From positions 62,001 to 126,000 of the forward strand of contig CAKZON010000006.1 in the NCBI GenBank assembly GCA_937136425.1: 64,000 nucleotides of DNA, given 5' to 3'. Of this stretch, positions 51,720-62,300 are shown piece after piece. Position numbers and translations under genes: made by a program. The DNA is from an uncultured Crocinitomix sp. Its GTDB lineage: Bacteria > Bacteroidota > Bacteroidia > Flavobacteriales_D > Crocinitomicaceae. The number at the start of each line of letters is the position of its first letter. Within the stretch, counting starts at the first letter, position 1. Under the pieces are notes generated by a model. It was given only the letters and a program-made list of their open reading frames with translations. It searched no databases and was not told where the DNA came from.

Positions 51720-53474
51720 CTAGTTTTTTATCAATTTAAACTTTCCAGTTTGACTATTTAGAAAATAAATTCCGTTTTCAAATTGACTCAAATTAATAGT
51801 GGTAGAATTACTCGAAATTTCTTTTTGCCAAACAAGATTCCCTGCTATATCGTAAATTTCAATCCATTCTAAACTTTCATTATTTGAATTAGTAATAGTC
51901 ACAATTCCACTACATGGATTTGGATAAACAAGCATAGCACTTCCGTTTTCCAATTCATTTAAACTTACATCTTCATATAAATTTTCGCATTGAATGGCAT
52001 AACCACTTCCCCAATTATTATACGCTTCATTATTATAATCCTCCAATTCGTTAGGATAACCGATAGGCGGCCATGAAGAGTAATATTCAAAATATGGCAA
52101 CGCAGCATCCAAATAATAAGATTCATCAAGCAAATCACTTGTTCCTTCTGGTTTATTTTCTCCACGGTGATTATTACCATACTTAAAATGATCTACACCT
52201 TCAAAAGCATAAAGCCCCAACAGAAAACCTTCATTTGGAATTTCATTTCCTATGAAATTTTGACTATCAGAAGCCGGGGAATTATTCATAAATATACCAT
52301 ACAGCTCTGCCCTATTTCTAAAAAAGGTATTATAAGGCCCATTAATTCCGTGGGAGTGATCAATTACTATATTTTGAACAATATTCCCTTCAAATAGGTT
52401 CGCGTAGACATAATTTCCATGTAACACTGCATCACCTGCTGCATTATTTGGAAACTCTTCCCAATAAGCATTTGTAGAATAATTATAGCCATAAACATTT
52501 CCATTTGCACCAGCCTGCAACAACATTGAATGTCGCAAATGATCGAAAATATTATCTTGTACTAAACACTCTCCTGTGGTTAATTGACAAACTACACCAT
52601 AGGCCTTTCCACCTCCCCCATAATCATGCCCGTCATAAAAATAACTTCCGCGCACTTCTATATTACTTGAAAAATCTATTCGGACATGCGCATAGTTCGT
52701 TAACTCACTTTCAATACATTTCACCAAACAATTAGCGGCATTAAAGAAATTAATAGAACTAGAGGAACCTCCAGCTGCATCTAACCGCTTCAATTTCAAG
52801 TTTTGAATGGCTACATTTTCTTTCATATTTACACGCACAATATAAGGCTCATCAATGGCATCATAATTTCGACGTAATGGACTCTCAAACTCAATTTCAT
52901 CCCCTGTAATTTCTTTAATCTTGAGAATTTGCCCTGTATTATATTCTCCCCAATCCGAAAAAACATTGTCAAGGTCATAATCTCTGATTCGCACCCAATC
53001 ACCAACCTCAAATGAATCTACTTCCTCAACCTCAACTATCGTTTCGCCTTTATTTATAGATCCAATAATAGCAGAATTTACCGCATAAGAAGTTGAACCT
53101 GCAACTCTAAGCATATGCGTGTTCGTTCCTCCCAAATCAAACTCTAACAAAGTAGAATCTGCTCCTAGTCCATTTAAGATAAAGTTGGATGGCACATGAA
53201 CGGTACTTTCAAAATAGAATACTCCGTTAGGAAAATTAACCTGAACTGTATCTCCAGCATGATCCGCAATAATAGATTCCATTACACCGTTATTTACAAA
53301 TTCTCCGTCACCCACTCCACCTGCATCAACAAAATCAATGACGACATTTGGCGCTGGAATTTCATTTTTCAATCCTGCTATTGACCAATCCACGGCTCTT
53401 TCTTCGGGCAAAACTTGAGCATGAAGTTGTAAACTCATTAATAACGCCACTAATACAATTCCTCTAACTCTCAT
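51720..53474 (-). CDS. Secreted right-handed beta-helix protein with T9SS type A sorting domain
   Basis: A 584-residue exported protein. Signal peptide about 1-19 (LQLHAQ). The N-terminal region resembles the pectate-lyase/pectin-like start (VVIDFVDAGGVGDGEFVNNGVMESII), followed by a beta-helix with repeated short strands (about 60-420) such as IQNLKLKRLDAAGG and GSYFYDGHDYGGGGKAYGV. The last 75 residues are a type A sorting domain (MLVYPNPCSGIVTITNSN, IEIYDIAGNLVWQKE, NGIYFLNSQTGKFKLIKN). It probably binds or cuts a polysaccharide on or outside the cell. No catalytic residues are certain. Its start overlaps the DUF2461 stop as ATGA, an odd pairing of a cytoplasmic and an exported protein. 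Confidence 0.87.
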   Translation of the reverse strand: MRVRGIVLVALLMSLQLHAQVLPEERAVDWSIAGLKNEIPAPNVVIDFVDAGGVGDGEFVNNGVMESIIADHAGDTVQVNFPNGVFYFESTVHVPSNFILNGLGADSTLLEFDLGGTNTHMLRVAGSTSYAVNSAIIGSINKGETIVEVEEVDSFEVGDWVRIRDYDLDNVFSDWGEYNTGQILKIKEITGDEIEFESPLRRNYDAIDEPYIVRVNMKENVAIQNLKLKRLDAAGGSSSSINFFNAANCLVKCIESELTNYAHVRIDFSSNIEVRGSYFYDGHDYGGGGKAYGVVCQLTTGECLVQDNIFDHLRHSMLLQAGANGNVYGYNYSTNAYWEEFPNNAAGDAVLHGNYVYANLFEGNIVQNIVIDHSHGINGPYNTFFRNRAELYGIFMNNSPASDSQNFIGNEIPNEGFLLGLYAFEGVDHFKYGNNHRGENKPEGTSDLLDESYYLDAALPYFEYYSSWPPIGYPNELEDYNNEAYNNWGSGYAIQCENLYEDVSLNELENGSAMLVYPNPCSGIVTITNSNNESLEWIEIYDIAGNLVWQKEISSNSTTINLSQFENGIYFLNSQTGKFKLIKN

Positions 53475-54139
53475 ACTTCCATAGCTTTTGCGAAATAATC
53501 CATGAACTTTTTATTCGCCAAGTAAACTTCCATAGTTTTGTCTAATAAATTCTCTGATTCAATCAACTCAGGCTCAAACTGAGTGAACCAATAAAACTGT
53601 TTGTTATATACTAAAGGTATTTGCTCGCCTTGCTCCTTAAACTCTTTGGGAATAACCTTATTTTTCTCGCCTCTTATTTCTCCAAAAATTGCTGCAAACT
53701 TTTTATCTTTCAATAGTTTATTGAATTCCTTAGGATTAGATACAATTGTTTCTCGAATAGCATATAACTGCTCTTTATCTGGTTGAAAAACACCCCCGTA
53801 AATCCTAAAATGTTCTGGGCCCATTTCCAAATACAGCCCTGGAAAAGCTTTATCTTTTCTTCCGTTAGGGGAAATGATTGCCGATCGATTTAACTTATAA
53901 GGTTCCTTATTTTTTGAAAACCGAATATCTCTATTTATTCGGAAAATGGCCTCTTTGTATGTAATTTCAATTTTTTTATCATGTTTTTGAATCGCTGCAA
54001 TCAGGTCTGTTATAAAAACTTCAAATGCCTTTTTCACATTTGCTTCATATCGTTTTCGGTTCTCATCAAACCAATCTTTATGATTGTTGGCAGCTAGTTC
54101 TTTAAAAAAGTCTAAAAAATCTGGACTAAAATAGTTCAT
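53471..54139 (-). CDS. DUF2461 family protein
   Basis: A 222-residue cytoplasmic protein of the conserved DUF2461 family. Hallmarks are FFKELAANNHKDWFDENRKRYE (about 11-32), EAIFRINRDIRFSKNKEPYKLN (about 63-84), FPGLYLEMGPEH and IYGGVFQP. The family has no agreed biochemical function. The ATGA overlap with the next gene indicates translational coupling with a secreted beta-helix protein, though DUF2461 has no signal peptide. It is the first gene of the pair, with no exact -7 box found upstream. Confidence 0.9.
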   Translation of the reverse strand: MNYFSPDFLDFFKELAANNHKDWFDENRKRYEANVKKAFEVFITDLIAAIQKHDKKIEITYKEAIFRINRDIRFSKNKEPYKLNRSAIISPNGRKDKAFPGLYLEMGPEHFRIYGGVFQPDKEQLYAIRETIVSNPKEFNKLLKDKKFAAIFGEIRGEKNKVIPKEFKEQGEQIPLVYNKQFYWFTQFEPELIESENLLDKTMEVYLANKKFMDYFAKAMEV

Positions 54140-54269
54140 AGTTAATGTTGCGTAATTTGGTTTTGGTGGAGTTTCTACTTCTTAAAACTATCATTTTTTT
54201 TGAGAATTAGCGAATTACAATGTGTAATAATCAATTTTTAACTTGTTATTGATAATCGTGAATTGTTTA

Positions 54270-54277
54270 TACCTTTG
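54270..54277 (+). promoter_or_regulatory. -7 box (TACCTTTG) for the gene at 54326
   Basis: Exact TAnnTTTG match 48 bases before the ATG, with TTG at 54249-54251 giving an 18-base spacer, the cleanest two-part promoter in the window. Confidence 0.65.
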
Positions 54278-54325
54278 ACACCAAATATTGGGTGAAGGTA
54301 TTTCCCAGATAAAAATTAATAGAAA

Positions 54326-54802
54326 ATGAGTCAAGTTAGCATTGATAGTATAGAAGCAGCAATCAAAAAAATTGATGGTTTAAGTGAGGATGCATTGGAT
54401 AAAAAAATCGAAACATTTACACTTAAACAACAAAGTTTGGTCAATTATTTATTGCAAGCTGGCTTGGAGTATGAAAACGAAGATTTAAATATGTTTTCAA
54501 TCTATTATTTTGCGATTGTGCACGAAGCTTTCGATCAAGCCGAGATATCATTAAAAGAAATCTCTGAAGATGATATTGAGAATTTTCAAGATCCATTTAT
54601 TTTAGCATTAGATGCTATTTACAAAAATGAGGATTACACACCTATGCAGGATTTAATTCAGCAGCATCATTTATCACAATTTATGATGAACGAAATTGAA
54701 GCTGTGGACGAAGATGGCGAATCACTTGCAGATGAAACTAAAACGCAATTATTTATTGTAAGTTCTGGTATGATTGGTCTTTTAAACGGAGCTGCAAATT
54801 AA
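54326..54802 (+). CDS. Conserved hypothetical acidic protein
   Basis: Not a characterised family. The 158-residue product has no signal peptide. It is acidic and mainly helical (KKIETFTLKQQSLVNYLLQAGLEYE, IYYFAIVHEAFDQAE), with a hydrophobic end (QLFIVSSGMIGLLNGA). It is the first gene after a well-formed two-part promoter, and the PaaI-type thioesterase gene follows 44 bases later, probably in the same transcript. Confidence 0.72.
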   Translation: MSQVSIDSIEAAIKKIDGLSEDALDKKIETFTLKQQSLVNYLLQAGLEYENEDLNMFSIYYFAIVHEAFDQAEISLKEISEDDIENFQDPFILALDAIYKNEDYTPMQDLIQQHHLSQFMMNEIEAVDEDGESLADETKTQLFIVSSGMIGLLNGAAN

Positions 54803-54846
54803 GAATTGCCCTAATTAAACAGTAAACAACTACTGACATAGAAAAC

Positions 54847-55254
54847 ATGGAGCCAAAAGCGATAGTAGACAAAATGATGGCTGGCGACGAAATGAGTCAG
54901 TGGTTAGAGATTAAAATCTTAGATTACGGAATTGGTAATGTGATATGCGAAATGACGGTTCGTCAAGAAATGGTGAACGGCTTTAATATTGCGCACGGCG
55001 GAATCACATACTCATTGGCAGATAGTGCTCTTGCTTTTTCTATAAATACGCACGGCATCCAATCTGTTTCTGTTGAAACTTCTATCTCTCATCTAAAACC
55101 AGTTAAAGTTGGGGATGTACTTAGAACTGCTACTGAAGAAATTTCAGTTTCAAATAAAATAGGTGTTTTAACCACTCAAATTTATAACCAGGATGAAGTA
55201 TTGGTTGCTGCATTTAAAGGAACCGTTTACCGTACTGGAAAGGAATGGGAGTAA
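54847..55254 (+). CDS. paaI: PaaI-type hotdog acyl-CoA thioesterase
   Basis: A 135-residue hotdog-fold enzyme of normal PaaI length. The signature NGFNIAHGGITYSLADSALAFSINTHG (about 44-70) contains the HGG motif and the catalytic Asp that define PaaI, and VSVETSISHLKPVKVGD follows. PaaI clears aberrant CoA thioesters of the phenylacetate pathway. The gene lies about 19 kb from paaABCD, so they are not in one operon but the pathway could be shared. It may also act on other acyl-CoA species. The convergent DUF2809 gene ends one base from this stop. Confidence 0.87.
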   Translation: MEPKAIVDKMMAGDEMSQWLEIKILDYGIGNVICEMTVRQEMVNGFNIAHGGITYSLADSALAFSINTHGIQSVSVETSISHLKPVKVGDVLRTATEEISVSNKIGVLTTQIYNQDEVLVAAFKGTVYRTGKEWE

Positions 55255-55255
55255 A

Positions 55256-55630
55256 CTAATCTGTTTGCTCCAAATATTTTTGATCAACAAAATAAGCCAG
55301 TATAGTTCCGAGACAATAGGCTAGAATATCTAACCAATCAAAAGTGCTTCCTAAAATTATGTGAGCGACTCCGTTGTTTTCTAATCCTAATAATTCTGCC
55401 AACTGAAAGTATTGCAGTGTTTCGACTCCTACAGCAAAAACAAATACGCCTACCGCAACTTTAGATGCTTTTGCTTTTAAAACAGTTCTAAAACTAAAGT
55501 AAAGCAAAACCACCACTAATAAATCTCCAATAAAGGGCCGAATAAATTGATCTCGCACAAATAATGCAATTACAATTTCTATCATTAGAATAACCAATGC
55601 AATAAAGGCAAATTTCCAGTTCCAGCGCAT
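55256..55630 (-). CDS. DUF2809 small membrane protein
   Basis: A 124-residue protein with about four membrane helices. The DUF2809 signature FIRPFIGDLLVVVLLYFSFR (about 26-45) and NNGVAHIILGSTFDWLDILAYCLG (about 85-108) are clear. The start is placed at the ATG at 55630 because the longer frame from 55702 begins inside the terminator hairpin of secA (55661-55699). No function is known for this family. It follows secA in the same direction but behind that terminator, so it probably has its own promoter. Confidence 0.85.
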   Translation of the reverse strand: MRWNWKFAFIALVILMIEIVIALFVRDQFIRPFIGDLLVVVLLYFSFRTVLKAKASKVAVGVFVFAVGVETLQYFQLAELLGLENNGVAHIILGSTFDWLDILAYCLGTILAYFVDQKYLEQTD

Positions 55631-55660
55631 ATTCTCAATCGTTTTGAAACGAATGTATGA

Positions 55661-55699
55661 AAAAGAAAAAAGGATACAATGCTGTGCATTATATCCTTT
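55661..55699 (-). terminator. Rho-independent terminator of secA
   Basis: On the minus strand: GGATATAATGC / GCATTGTATCC (eleven pairs, one G-U, extended by A-T pairs) with an ACA loop, then a long T-rich run. It lies about 67 bases after the secA stop and covers the alternative start of the DUF2809 frame. Confidence 0.93.
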
Positions 55700-55765
55700 C
55701 ATTCTAATTATTATTTGCTAACTAATTAGTGTAAACCGCGATTTCTGCCGTTTTCTACTTAATTA

Positions 55766-58700
55766 TTATACTTTTTTAGTTACTACCCAAACACCTGTTT
55801 TAACCAATGCTTCTGCAGCTTTATACTTTAACACTTTGGTTTCACCCGTTTGCATATTTCTAATTTCAACCTTATCATTTCGACCTATTTTAGGCTCGAC
55901 TTTTACTACAGGTTGGCGTTTTGGTCGTTGTTGTGGATTGCCTGAGTTTTGTGCAGCTTGTTTAAAACCTTCGCTTCCTTTAAACTCTTGCTGACGATTT
56001 TGCTCTTGTGCATTTTTAAAAGCTCCACCTGAATTTTCAAACTCACTCTCTTTTGTTGCAACCTGCTGTTGCTGCTCTTGACGCGGTAAATCAGCTTTAG
56101 ATAAGAATGCTACAACTTCTTTACTCATCTTCCCCATCATTCCTTGAAACAAGTTATACGATTCCTTTTTATAAATTACCAAAGGATCTTTTTGCTCAAT
56201 AGAGGCATGTTGTACAGAAGTTCGAAGATCATCCATTTTACGTAAATGTTCTTTCCACTCATTATCAATGTATCCTAAGGTGATCATTTTTTCAATTTGT
56301 TTTTTGAAAATTCTACCTTCTGATTTTTGACCCTCTTCCAAATTAATAATTACTCGCATTGACTTTACGCCATCACTAACAGGAAGCATCATGTTCTCAT
56401 AACGGTCTCCCTCTTTTTCTAAAACATTAGAAATAACAGGTTTAGCCATTTGAATTAAACGTTCTGATTTTTCCTCATAAGCCGTCATAGCTTTATCAAA
56501 AATATCATCAATTAAGTTTCCAGGATTTGTTCCGTCAAAATCCTCTCTAGAAACTGGAGATTGAATTTTCAAGAATTGAATTAAATCCAACTCAAAGGCA
56601 TCAAAATCTTTATTTGGAAAATGTCTGTTTACTACTTCTTCAGCAACATCATAGAACATATTTGAAACATCCAGCTCCAGTCTTTCACCATAAAGTGCGT
56701 TTCTTCTTTTTCTGTAGATAGCGTTACGTTGAACGTTCATTACATCATCATACTCTAACAATCTTTTACGAACACCAAAAGCATTTTCTTCTACTTTCTT
56801 TTGTGCACGTTCAATTGATTTGGTAATCATTGAATGCTGAATAACCTCTCCATCTTTATAACCCATACGGTCCATAATTTTGGCAATACGTTCAGATCCA
56901 AACTTACGCATTAACTGATCCTCCAATGAAACAAAAAACTGAGAAGATCCTGGATCTCCTTGACGACCAGCACGACCTCTTAACTGTCTATCAACTCGTC
57001 GAGAATCATGTCTTTCTGTACCTACAATTGCTAACCCTCCAGCTGCTAAAACTTCTGGTGATAATTTAATATCCGTACCACGACCAGCCATATTGGTTGC
57101 AATTGTTACACGACCAGCTTGTCCAGCTTCGGCAACAATTTCAGATTCTTTTTTATGTTGTTTCGCATTTAAGACGTTGTGCTTAATTTTTCGCATGGTT
57201 AACATACGACTTAACAACTCCGAAATTTCAACGGTTGTAGTACCAACCAATACAGGTCTTCCTAACTCAACCAAACGTTGAACCTCATCAATAACTGCAT
57301 TGAATTTTTCACGCCCAGTACGGAAAACTAAATCTTGTTCATCCAGACGTTGGATAGGTCTGTTTGTTGGAATAACAACAACATCTAACTCATAGATATC
57401 CCAAAGCTCTTGTGCTTCAGTTTCAGCTGTACCTGTCATACCTGACAATTTATGATACATTCTGAAAAAGTTCTGCAACGTAATTGTAGCATACGTTTGC
57501 GTTGCAGCTTCAATTTTTACGTTTTCCTTCGCCTCAATTGCTTGGTGTAATCCGTCAGAATAACGACGACCATCCATGATACGTCCTGTTTGCTCATCAA
57601 CAATCATGACCTTACCATCCATAATTACATATTCTACTTCTTTTTCGAAAAGAGAATAAGCTTTTAATAATTGGTTAATGGTATGAATACGCTCAGACTT
57701 TACTTTGAAATCTTGAATTGCTGATTCTTTTTGTGCCAATAACTCAGAACGTTCTAGATTTTGTTTTTCCAGTTCATTGATTGTTAATCCAATATCTGGC
57801 ATCACGAAATAATCACGATCCTCACCATCAGAAAGTAGATCAATTCCTTTTTCTGTTAGCTCAATAGTATTATGCTTTTCATTGATAACGAAGTACAACT
57901 CCTTATCCGCTTTTGGCATTTCGCGCTCACGATCTTGCAAGTGATAATTTTCTACTTTTTGCAATTGTGCACGAATTCCTTCTTCACTTAAATACTTAAT
58001 TAATGCTTTATTTTTAGGAAAACCTCTAAACGCACGTAATAAAGATAAACCTCCATCAAACAAAGTATCTTTATCAATCTCTCCAGTATCTAATCCTTTT
58101 AATTTTGTTTTTGCATCAATCAAAAATTCATTTACCAGTTTCTTTTGTGCTGCAACAATTTTTTCAATTTTTGGCTTTAGTTCATTAAACTCATGAACAT
58201 CTCCACCCGACATTGGTCCAGAAATAATTAATGGTGTTCTTGCATCATCAATCAATACAGAATCGACCTCATCAATAATTGCATAATGATGTTTTTGCTG
58301 TACAATATCGTTAGGGCTTGATGCCATATTGTCTCTCAAATAATCAAAACCAAATTCATTATTTGTACCAAAGGTAATATCAGCTCTATAAGCAGCCTTT
58401 CTTCCTTCAGAATTAGGTTTATGTCTATCGATACAATCAACAGTTAATCCATGAAATTGGTAAAGAGGCCCCATCCATTCAGAATCTCGTTTTGCCAAAT
58501 AATCATTTACCGTAATCAAGTGAACTCCTTTGCCTGACAATGCATTTAAGTAAACAGGTAAAGTTGCAACTAATGTTTTCCCCTCCCCTGTTTGCATCTC
58601 TGCTACATTACCTCTATGCAAAACGGCACCACCATATAATTGCACATCATAATGAATCATATTCCAAGTAACCTCAGTTCCAAAAGCATTCCAACTGGTT

Positions 58701-59167
58701 TCCCAAAGCGCTTGGTCACCATTAATGGAAATATTATCTTTTGTTTCAGCTAATTCTTTATCAAAATCTGTAGCAGCAACCTTAACTACATCATTTTCAG
58801 CAAAACGTTTTGCAGTTTCTTTAATAACAGCAAAAGCTTGTGGCAAAATTTCTTCTAAAACCGCCTCAATATCTTTATCTATCTGGAGTTTTAGTTTATC
58901 TGCTTTTCCATAAAGATTTTCTTTTTCCTGAAAATCCATTCCTGGATTATTATCTACCGTTTCATTGATTGATTTAATCTCGTCTTCTGACGCTTGTGTA
59001 CGCGCTTTGATCAAAGACTTAAACTCTGCTGTTTTTGCTCGCAACTCGTCATTACTCAAGGCGCCAATTTTAGCTTCGAAAGACTTTACTCGGTCCACAT
59101 ACGGTTGATATATTTTATCATCCTTCTTCCCTTTGCTTCCTGCTAATTTCTTTAAAATTCCAAACAT
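55766..59167 (-). CDS. secA: Preprotein translocase ATPase SecA
   Basis: A 1133-residue motor ATPase of normal Bacteroidota length that drives proteins through SecYEG. Nucleotide-binding domain 1 has the Walker A MQTGEGKTLVATLP (about 191-204) and DEVD with DEVDSVLIDDARTPLIISG; domain 2 has NMAGRGTDI and GRAGRQGDPGSSQFF. The preprotein cross-linking and helical wing/scaffold domains follow. The C-terminus lacks the usual zinc-binding CxCx8CH tail and ends in VGRN-like IGRNDKVEIRNMQTGETKVLKY, as is common in this phylum. It supplies the Sec step for all T9SS cargo in the window. A six-pair hairpin (59190-59205) lies in its leader. Confidence 0.97.
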   Translation of the reverse strand: MFGILKKLAGSKGKKDDKIYQPYVDRVKSFEAKIGALSNDELRAKTAEFKSLIKARTQASEDEIKSINETVDNNPGMDFQEKENLYGKADKLKLQIDKDIEAVLEEILPQAFAVIKETAKRFAENDVVKVAATDFDKELAETKDNISINGDQALWETSWNAFGTEVTWNMIHYDVQLYGGAVLHRGNVAEMQTGEGKTLVATLPVYLNALSGKGVHLITVNDYLAKRDSEWMGPLYQFHGLTVDCIDRHKPNSEGRKAAYRADITFGTNNEFGFDYLRDNMASSPNDIVQQKHHYAIIDEVDSVLIDDARTPLIISGPMSGGDVHEFNELKPKIEKIVAAQKKLVNEFLIDAKTKLKGLDTGEIDKDTLFDGGLSLLRAFRGFPKNKALIKYLSEEGIRAQLQKVENYHLQDREREMPKADKELYFVINEKHNTIELTEKGIDLLSDGEDRDYFVMPDIGLTINELEKQNLERSELLAQKESAIQDFKVKSERIHTINQLLKAYSLFEKEVEYVIMDGKVMIVDEQTGRIMDGRRYSDGLHQAIEAKENVKIEAATQTYATITLQNFFRMYHKLSGMTGTAETEAQELWDIYELDVVVIPTNRPIQRLDEQDLVFRTGREKFNAVIDEVQRLVELGRPVLVGTTTVEISELLSRMLTMRKIKHNVLNAKQHKKESEIVAEAGQAGRVTIATNMAGRGTDIKLSPEVLAAGGLAIVGTERHDSRRVDRQLRGRAGRQGDPGSSQFFVSLEDQLMRKFGSERIAKIMDRMGYKDGEVIQHSMITKSIERAQKKVEENAFGVRKRLLEYDDVMNVQRNAIYRKRRNALYGERLELDVSNMFYDVAEEVVNRHFPNKDFDAFELDLIQFLKIQSPVSREDFDGTNPGNLIDDIFDKAMTAYEEKSERLIQMAKPVISNVLEKEGDRYENMMLPVSDGVKSMRVIINLEEGQKSEGRIFKKQIEKMITLGYIDNEWKEHLRKMDDLRTSVQHASIEQKDPLVIYKKESYNLFQGMMGKMSKEVVAFLSKADLPRQEQQQQVATKESEFENSGGAFKNAQEQNRQQEFKGSEGFKQAAQNSGNPQQRPKRQPVVKVEPKIGRNDKVEIRNMQTGETKVLKYKAAEALVKTGVWVVTKKV

Positions 59168-59189
59168 GTTATGCTTCTAAAATTATGAA

Positions 59190-59205
59190 TCGCTAAAAAT
59201 AGCGA
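59190..59205 (-). promoter_or_regulatory. Hairpin in the secA leader
   Basis: Perfect six-pair stem TCGCTA / TAGCGA around four bases, ending 23 bases before the secA ATG (minus strand). No T run, so not a terminator. It could affect translation; no SecM-like leader peptide was found. Confidence 0.3.
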
Positions 59206-59398
59206 GTTCTCGTGATTTATACCAATTTTACGTGGAAAATCGGTGGTGTTTTTTTCAGATATCTTGTCAGAAATCGTACCACTCAGAAAAAACAGCCATT
59301 CTGTCGTGGTTTTGAGGGAATCGTTCCTGATTTGTCTGGATTTCGTAAAAAAGAGATAAACCAATTGTCAAATTTTGACGTTATGGCGGATAAACAGA

Positions 59399-62300
59399 TT
59401 ATTCGCCACGCAACAATTGCACATTTCCATGCCCTTGAAACAATTCTCCAGAGTTAAATTCCCCTGAGTAAGTATAAAAATAAACGCCGTCAGCGCATTC
59501 ATTTCCAGTTTTCATATCTGCTCCATCCCAAACATCATCAATTGAATTGAATTGAAAAATTTCTATTCCCCAACGATTAGTTATGACACAATTAAATGTT
59601 TCTACTCCTTCACTTGGAAAATAAAATAAATTATTTGTTCCGTCATTATCTGGTGTGAATATATTGGGAGCCGTAAAAGATGTATTAACGGGCATTTCTG
59701 GCTCTTCAATCACAAAGACATTCGTTAAAATTGTACTATCGCAAAAAGCTGTTGTTTGCAAAAAAGAGGAGTGTGTCGTATTTATTAAGATAAGCTCCGT
59801 TGTGCCGTCAGGATAAACATATACCTCCCCTTCGTTAACATAGACATTTTCACTTTCAAAAAATGAAAGTGCCATTTCAACGTTGATGGTAATTGAACTA
59901 TCGCAACCATGCACGCTTGTAAAGGCCCCTTCCCAATTCGTGTCTGAATTCACAGTTATAGAACTTCCATCTGGTAATTCAAAAATTTCTCCCTCACAAA
60001 TAGCTGTATCAATTACAATTTCATAATTTGGATAAACTTGCAGTAATAGTATTAAAGAATCGAGACACTCACTGTCATTTTCAACGGTTAGTTCAACTTC
60101 ATACTCTCCAGGTTCATCATACACATGCACGGGGTTCTCATCCGTTGAAAAATTGCCATCATCAAAATCCCAATCATGAGCGATAATATCTCCAAAAATT
60201 GTGAATGAAGTATTATTGAATGAAACAGCCTCTCCCGCGCAAACATCTGTCATAGAAAACTCGGCGGTGATGGAGGCCGTATTGTCAATTTCAAAATAGA
60301 AAGTATCTCTTTGATCACAATTAATGGTAACCTCCACCCAATAATCCCCTTCACAAATTCCGTCAATCGTACTGATTGTTTCTGTTGTATACCATTCCTC
60401 CACTCCATTGCTCCATCTATAAGTTTTTAGGGCACTTGGGTTCATACAAAAATCAGTAATATCAACAGTTGCACTTCCATTACACGGTGTACATGAGGTT
60501 ACGTCAGTACTTTCAGTTTCAATAGTGGTTAATAAATCTGGAATCGTCAATTCACAGGAAGCCAAATGCACTCTTCCTAGAAAAGCATCAAATTCACCTC
60601 CTCCATAAGTTGTTTGATGTACTCCTGGAGTTGCCATAATTCCTTTCGTTGAACCTGCTATATAAATCCAACAATCCTTCACTGTGAGCACATTCTCCTC
60701 TTCATGCAAAACGCCAAGATAGGACGAACAAAACAGTTCTCCATCTGGTAAAAACTGAGTCACAAAAGCATTCATATCCCCAACTAATTCATTTTGTGCG
60801 GCGCATGTAGCAGTTGGAAAATCTTCACTCTCCGTTTGCCCTGCAATAATGACATTATTACTAATCTCATCTACATCCACAGCGAAAGCATAATCAATTG
60901 ATTCTCCACCGACATAAGTTGCCCAAAGTTGATCACCTTCTGGATTATATTTTGTTAAAAACCCATCTGATATACCACCACTCGTAGTTTGAAAAGCTCC
61001 TGGCGTTGCAGACCCTGTTGGAGCGGTGGTTTTCCCAGCCATATAAACGTTCCCACTTGTATCTGTTGTTACGGCATCTCCTCGCTCCACCCATAGCTGT
61101 CCATAATAAGTGCCCCACAACCGCGTTCCACTAGGATCGAATTTCACCAAAAACGCATCCTGTCCACCTGCAAAGTCCTCTTGAAAAGCACCAACTGAAG
61201 CGATTTGTTCTGCACTCGTTGTCACTCCACTTAAAACAATATTTCCGAATTTATCACCTTCAATATCATGAAACAACTCGGCATTAGTCCCTCCATAATA
61301 AGTGGCCCATTCTCTATTTCCGTCAGGATCGAACTTTACCAGAAAGCCATCTGCAAATCCACCGAGATCCATTTGATGTCCATCAAATGCAATGCCTGAT
61401 TCACTAAATGTATAACCAACGATATAAGAATTATCGAAAATATCAACTCCAATATTCATGGCATAATCTTCTCCCACTCCACCAAAATAAGTTCCCCACA
61501 ATCGTGCTCCACTAGGATCGAACTTTGCGATATATCCATCAAATAGCCCTCCTCCAAAATCAGGTTGATAAGAACCAACTGTTGCAATAGCCCCTGTTGT
61601 TGCCGTAGCCCCTCCAACATAAATATTTCCGTCAGAATCTGTTGCGACACCATTTCCTCTCTCTCGCATCCCTCCTGCCCCCCCGTAATAGGTTCCCCAT
61701 AAGCGCACACCATTTTCATTAAACTTGGCTAAAAAACTATCAGAGAGTCCTCCACCTAACACCATTTGAAAACCAGCTTCTGAAATTGCCGTTGTGCTAT
61801 AAGTCTCTCCAGACATGACAACATTTCCTTCAAAGTCTGTATCTACTTCTAATCCATAGTCAATATCCTCTCCTCCATAATTTGTGACCCAAGGGTCAAT
61901 AATTAATTTAAAATTTGGATCATAATCATCAATATCAAAACTGACGATTGTACTTTTTCCGTCTCCTGATTCAAGGTGATATTTAGTCATTATTAAAACG
62001 GTATCATTTTGAATAATTTGATAGACTTTAGGTATCGATTCGTGTATGCTGGAAATTTGATTTTCTACTATCAACTCGCCCTTTGCAGAAAGATATACAG
62101 AATCTGCCCCAATCCATTCTAATTGAATTTGAGAAGGATCTGCAAATGGTCGCACAATAAAATCATATTTTAATCCATCAGCTGTGGGCTGGGAAAAAGC
62201 CAAATCGATTCCATCATAAATATGATGATAATTTACCTTTTGATATTCATGCACATTTAAGACTCCATCCGCACAATGCGAATAATAGAAATTACTGTAT

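Noticed and set aside
59383..59407. Hairpin TGGCGGATA/TATTCGCCA at the end of the SBBP gene as terminator
   Set aside because: It overlaps the stop codon and lacks a T run on either strand.
59212..59457. Open frame of 81 codons on the plus strand before secA
   Set aside because: It crosses the end of the CHU_C gene, has no start signal and the composition looks non-coding.
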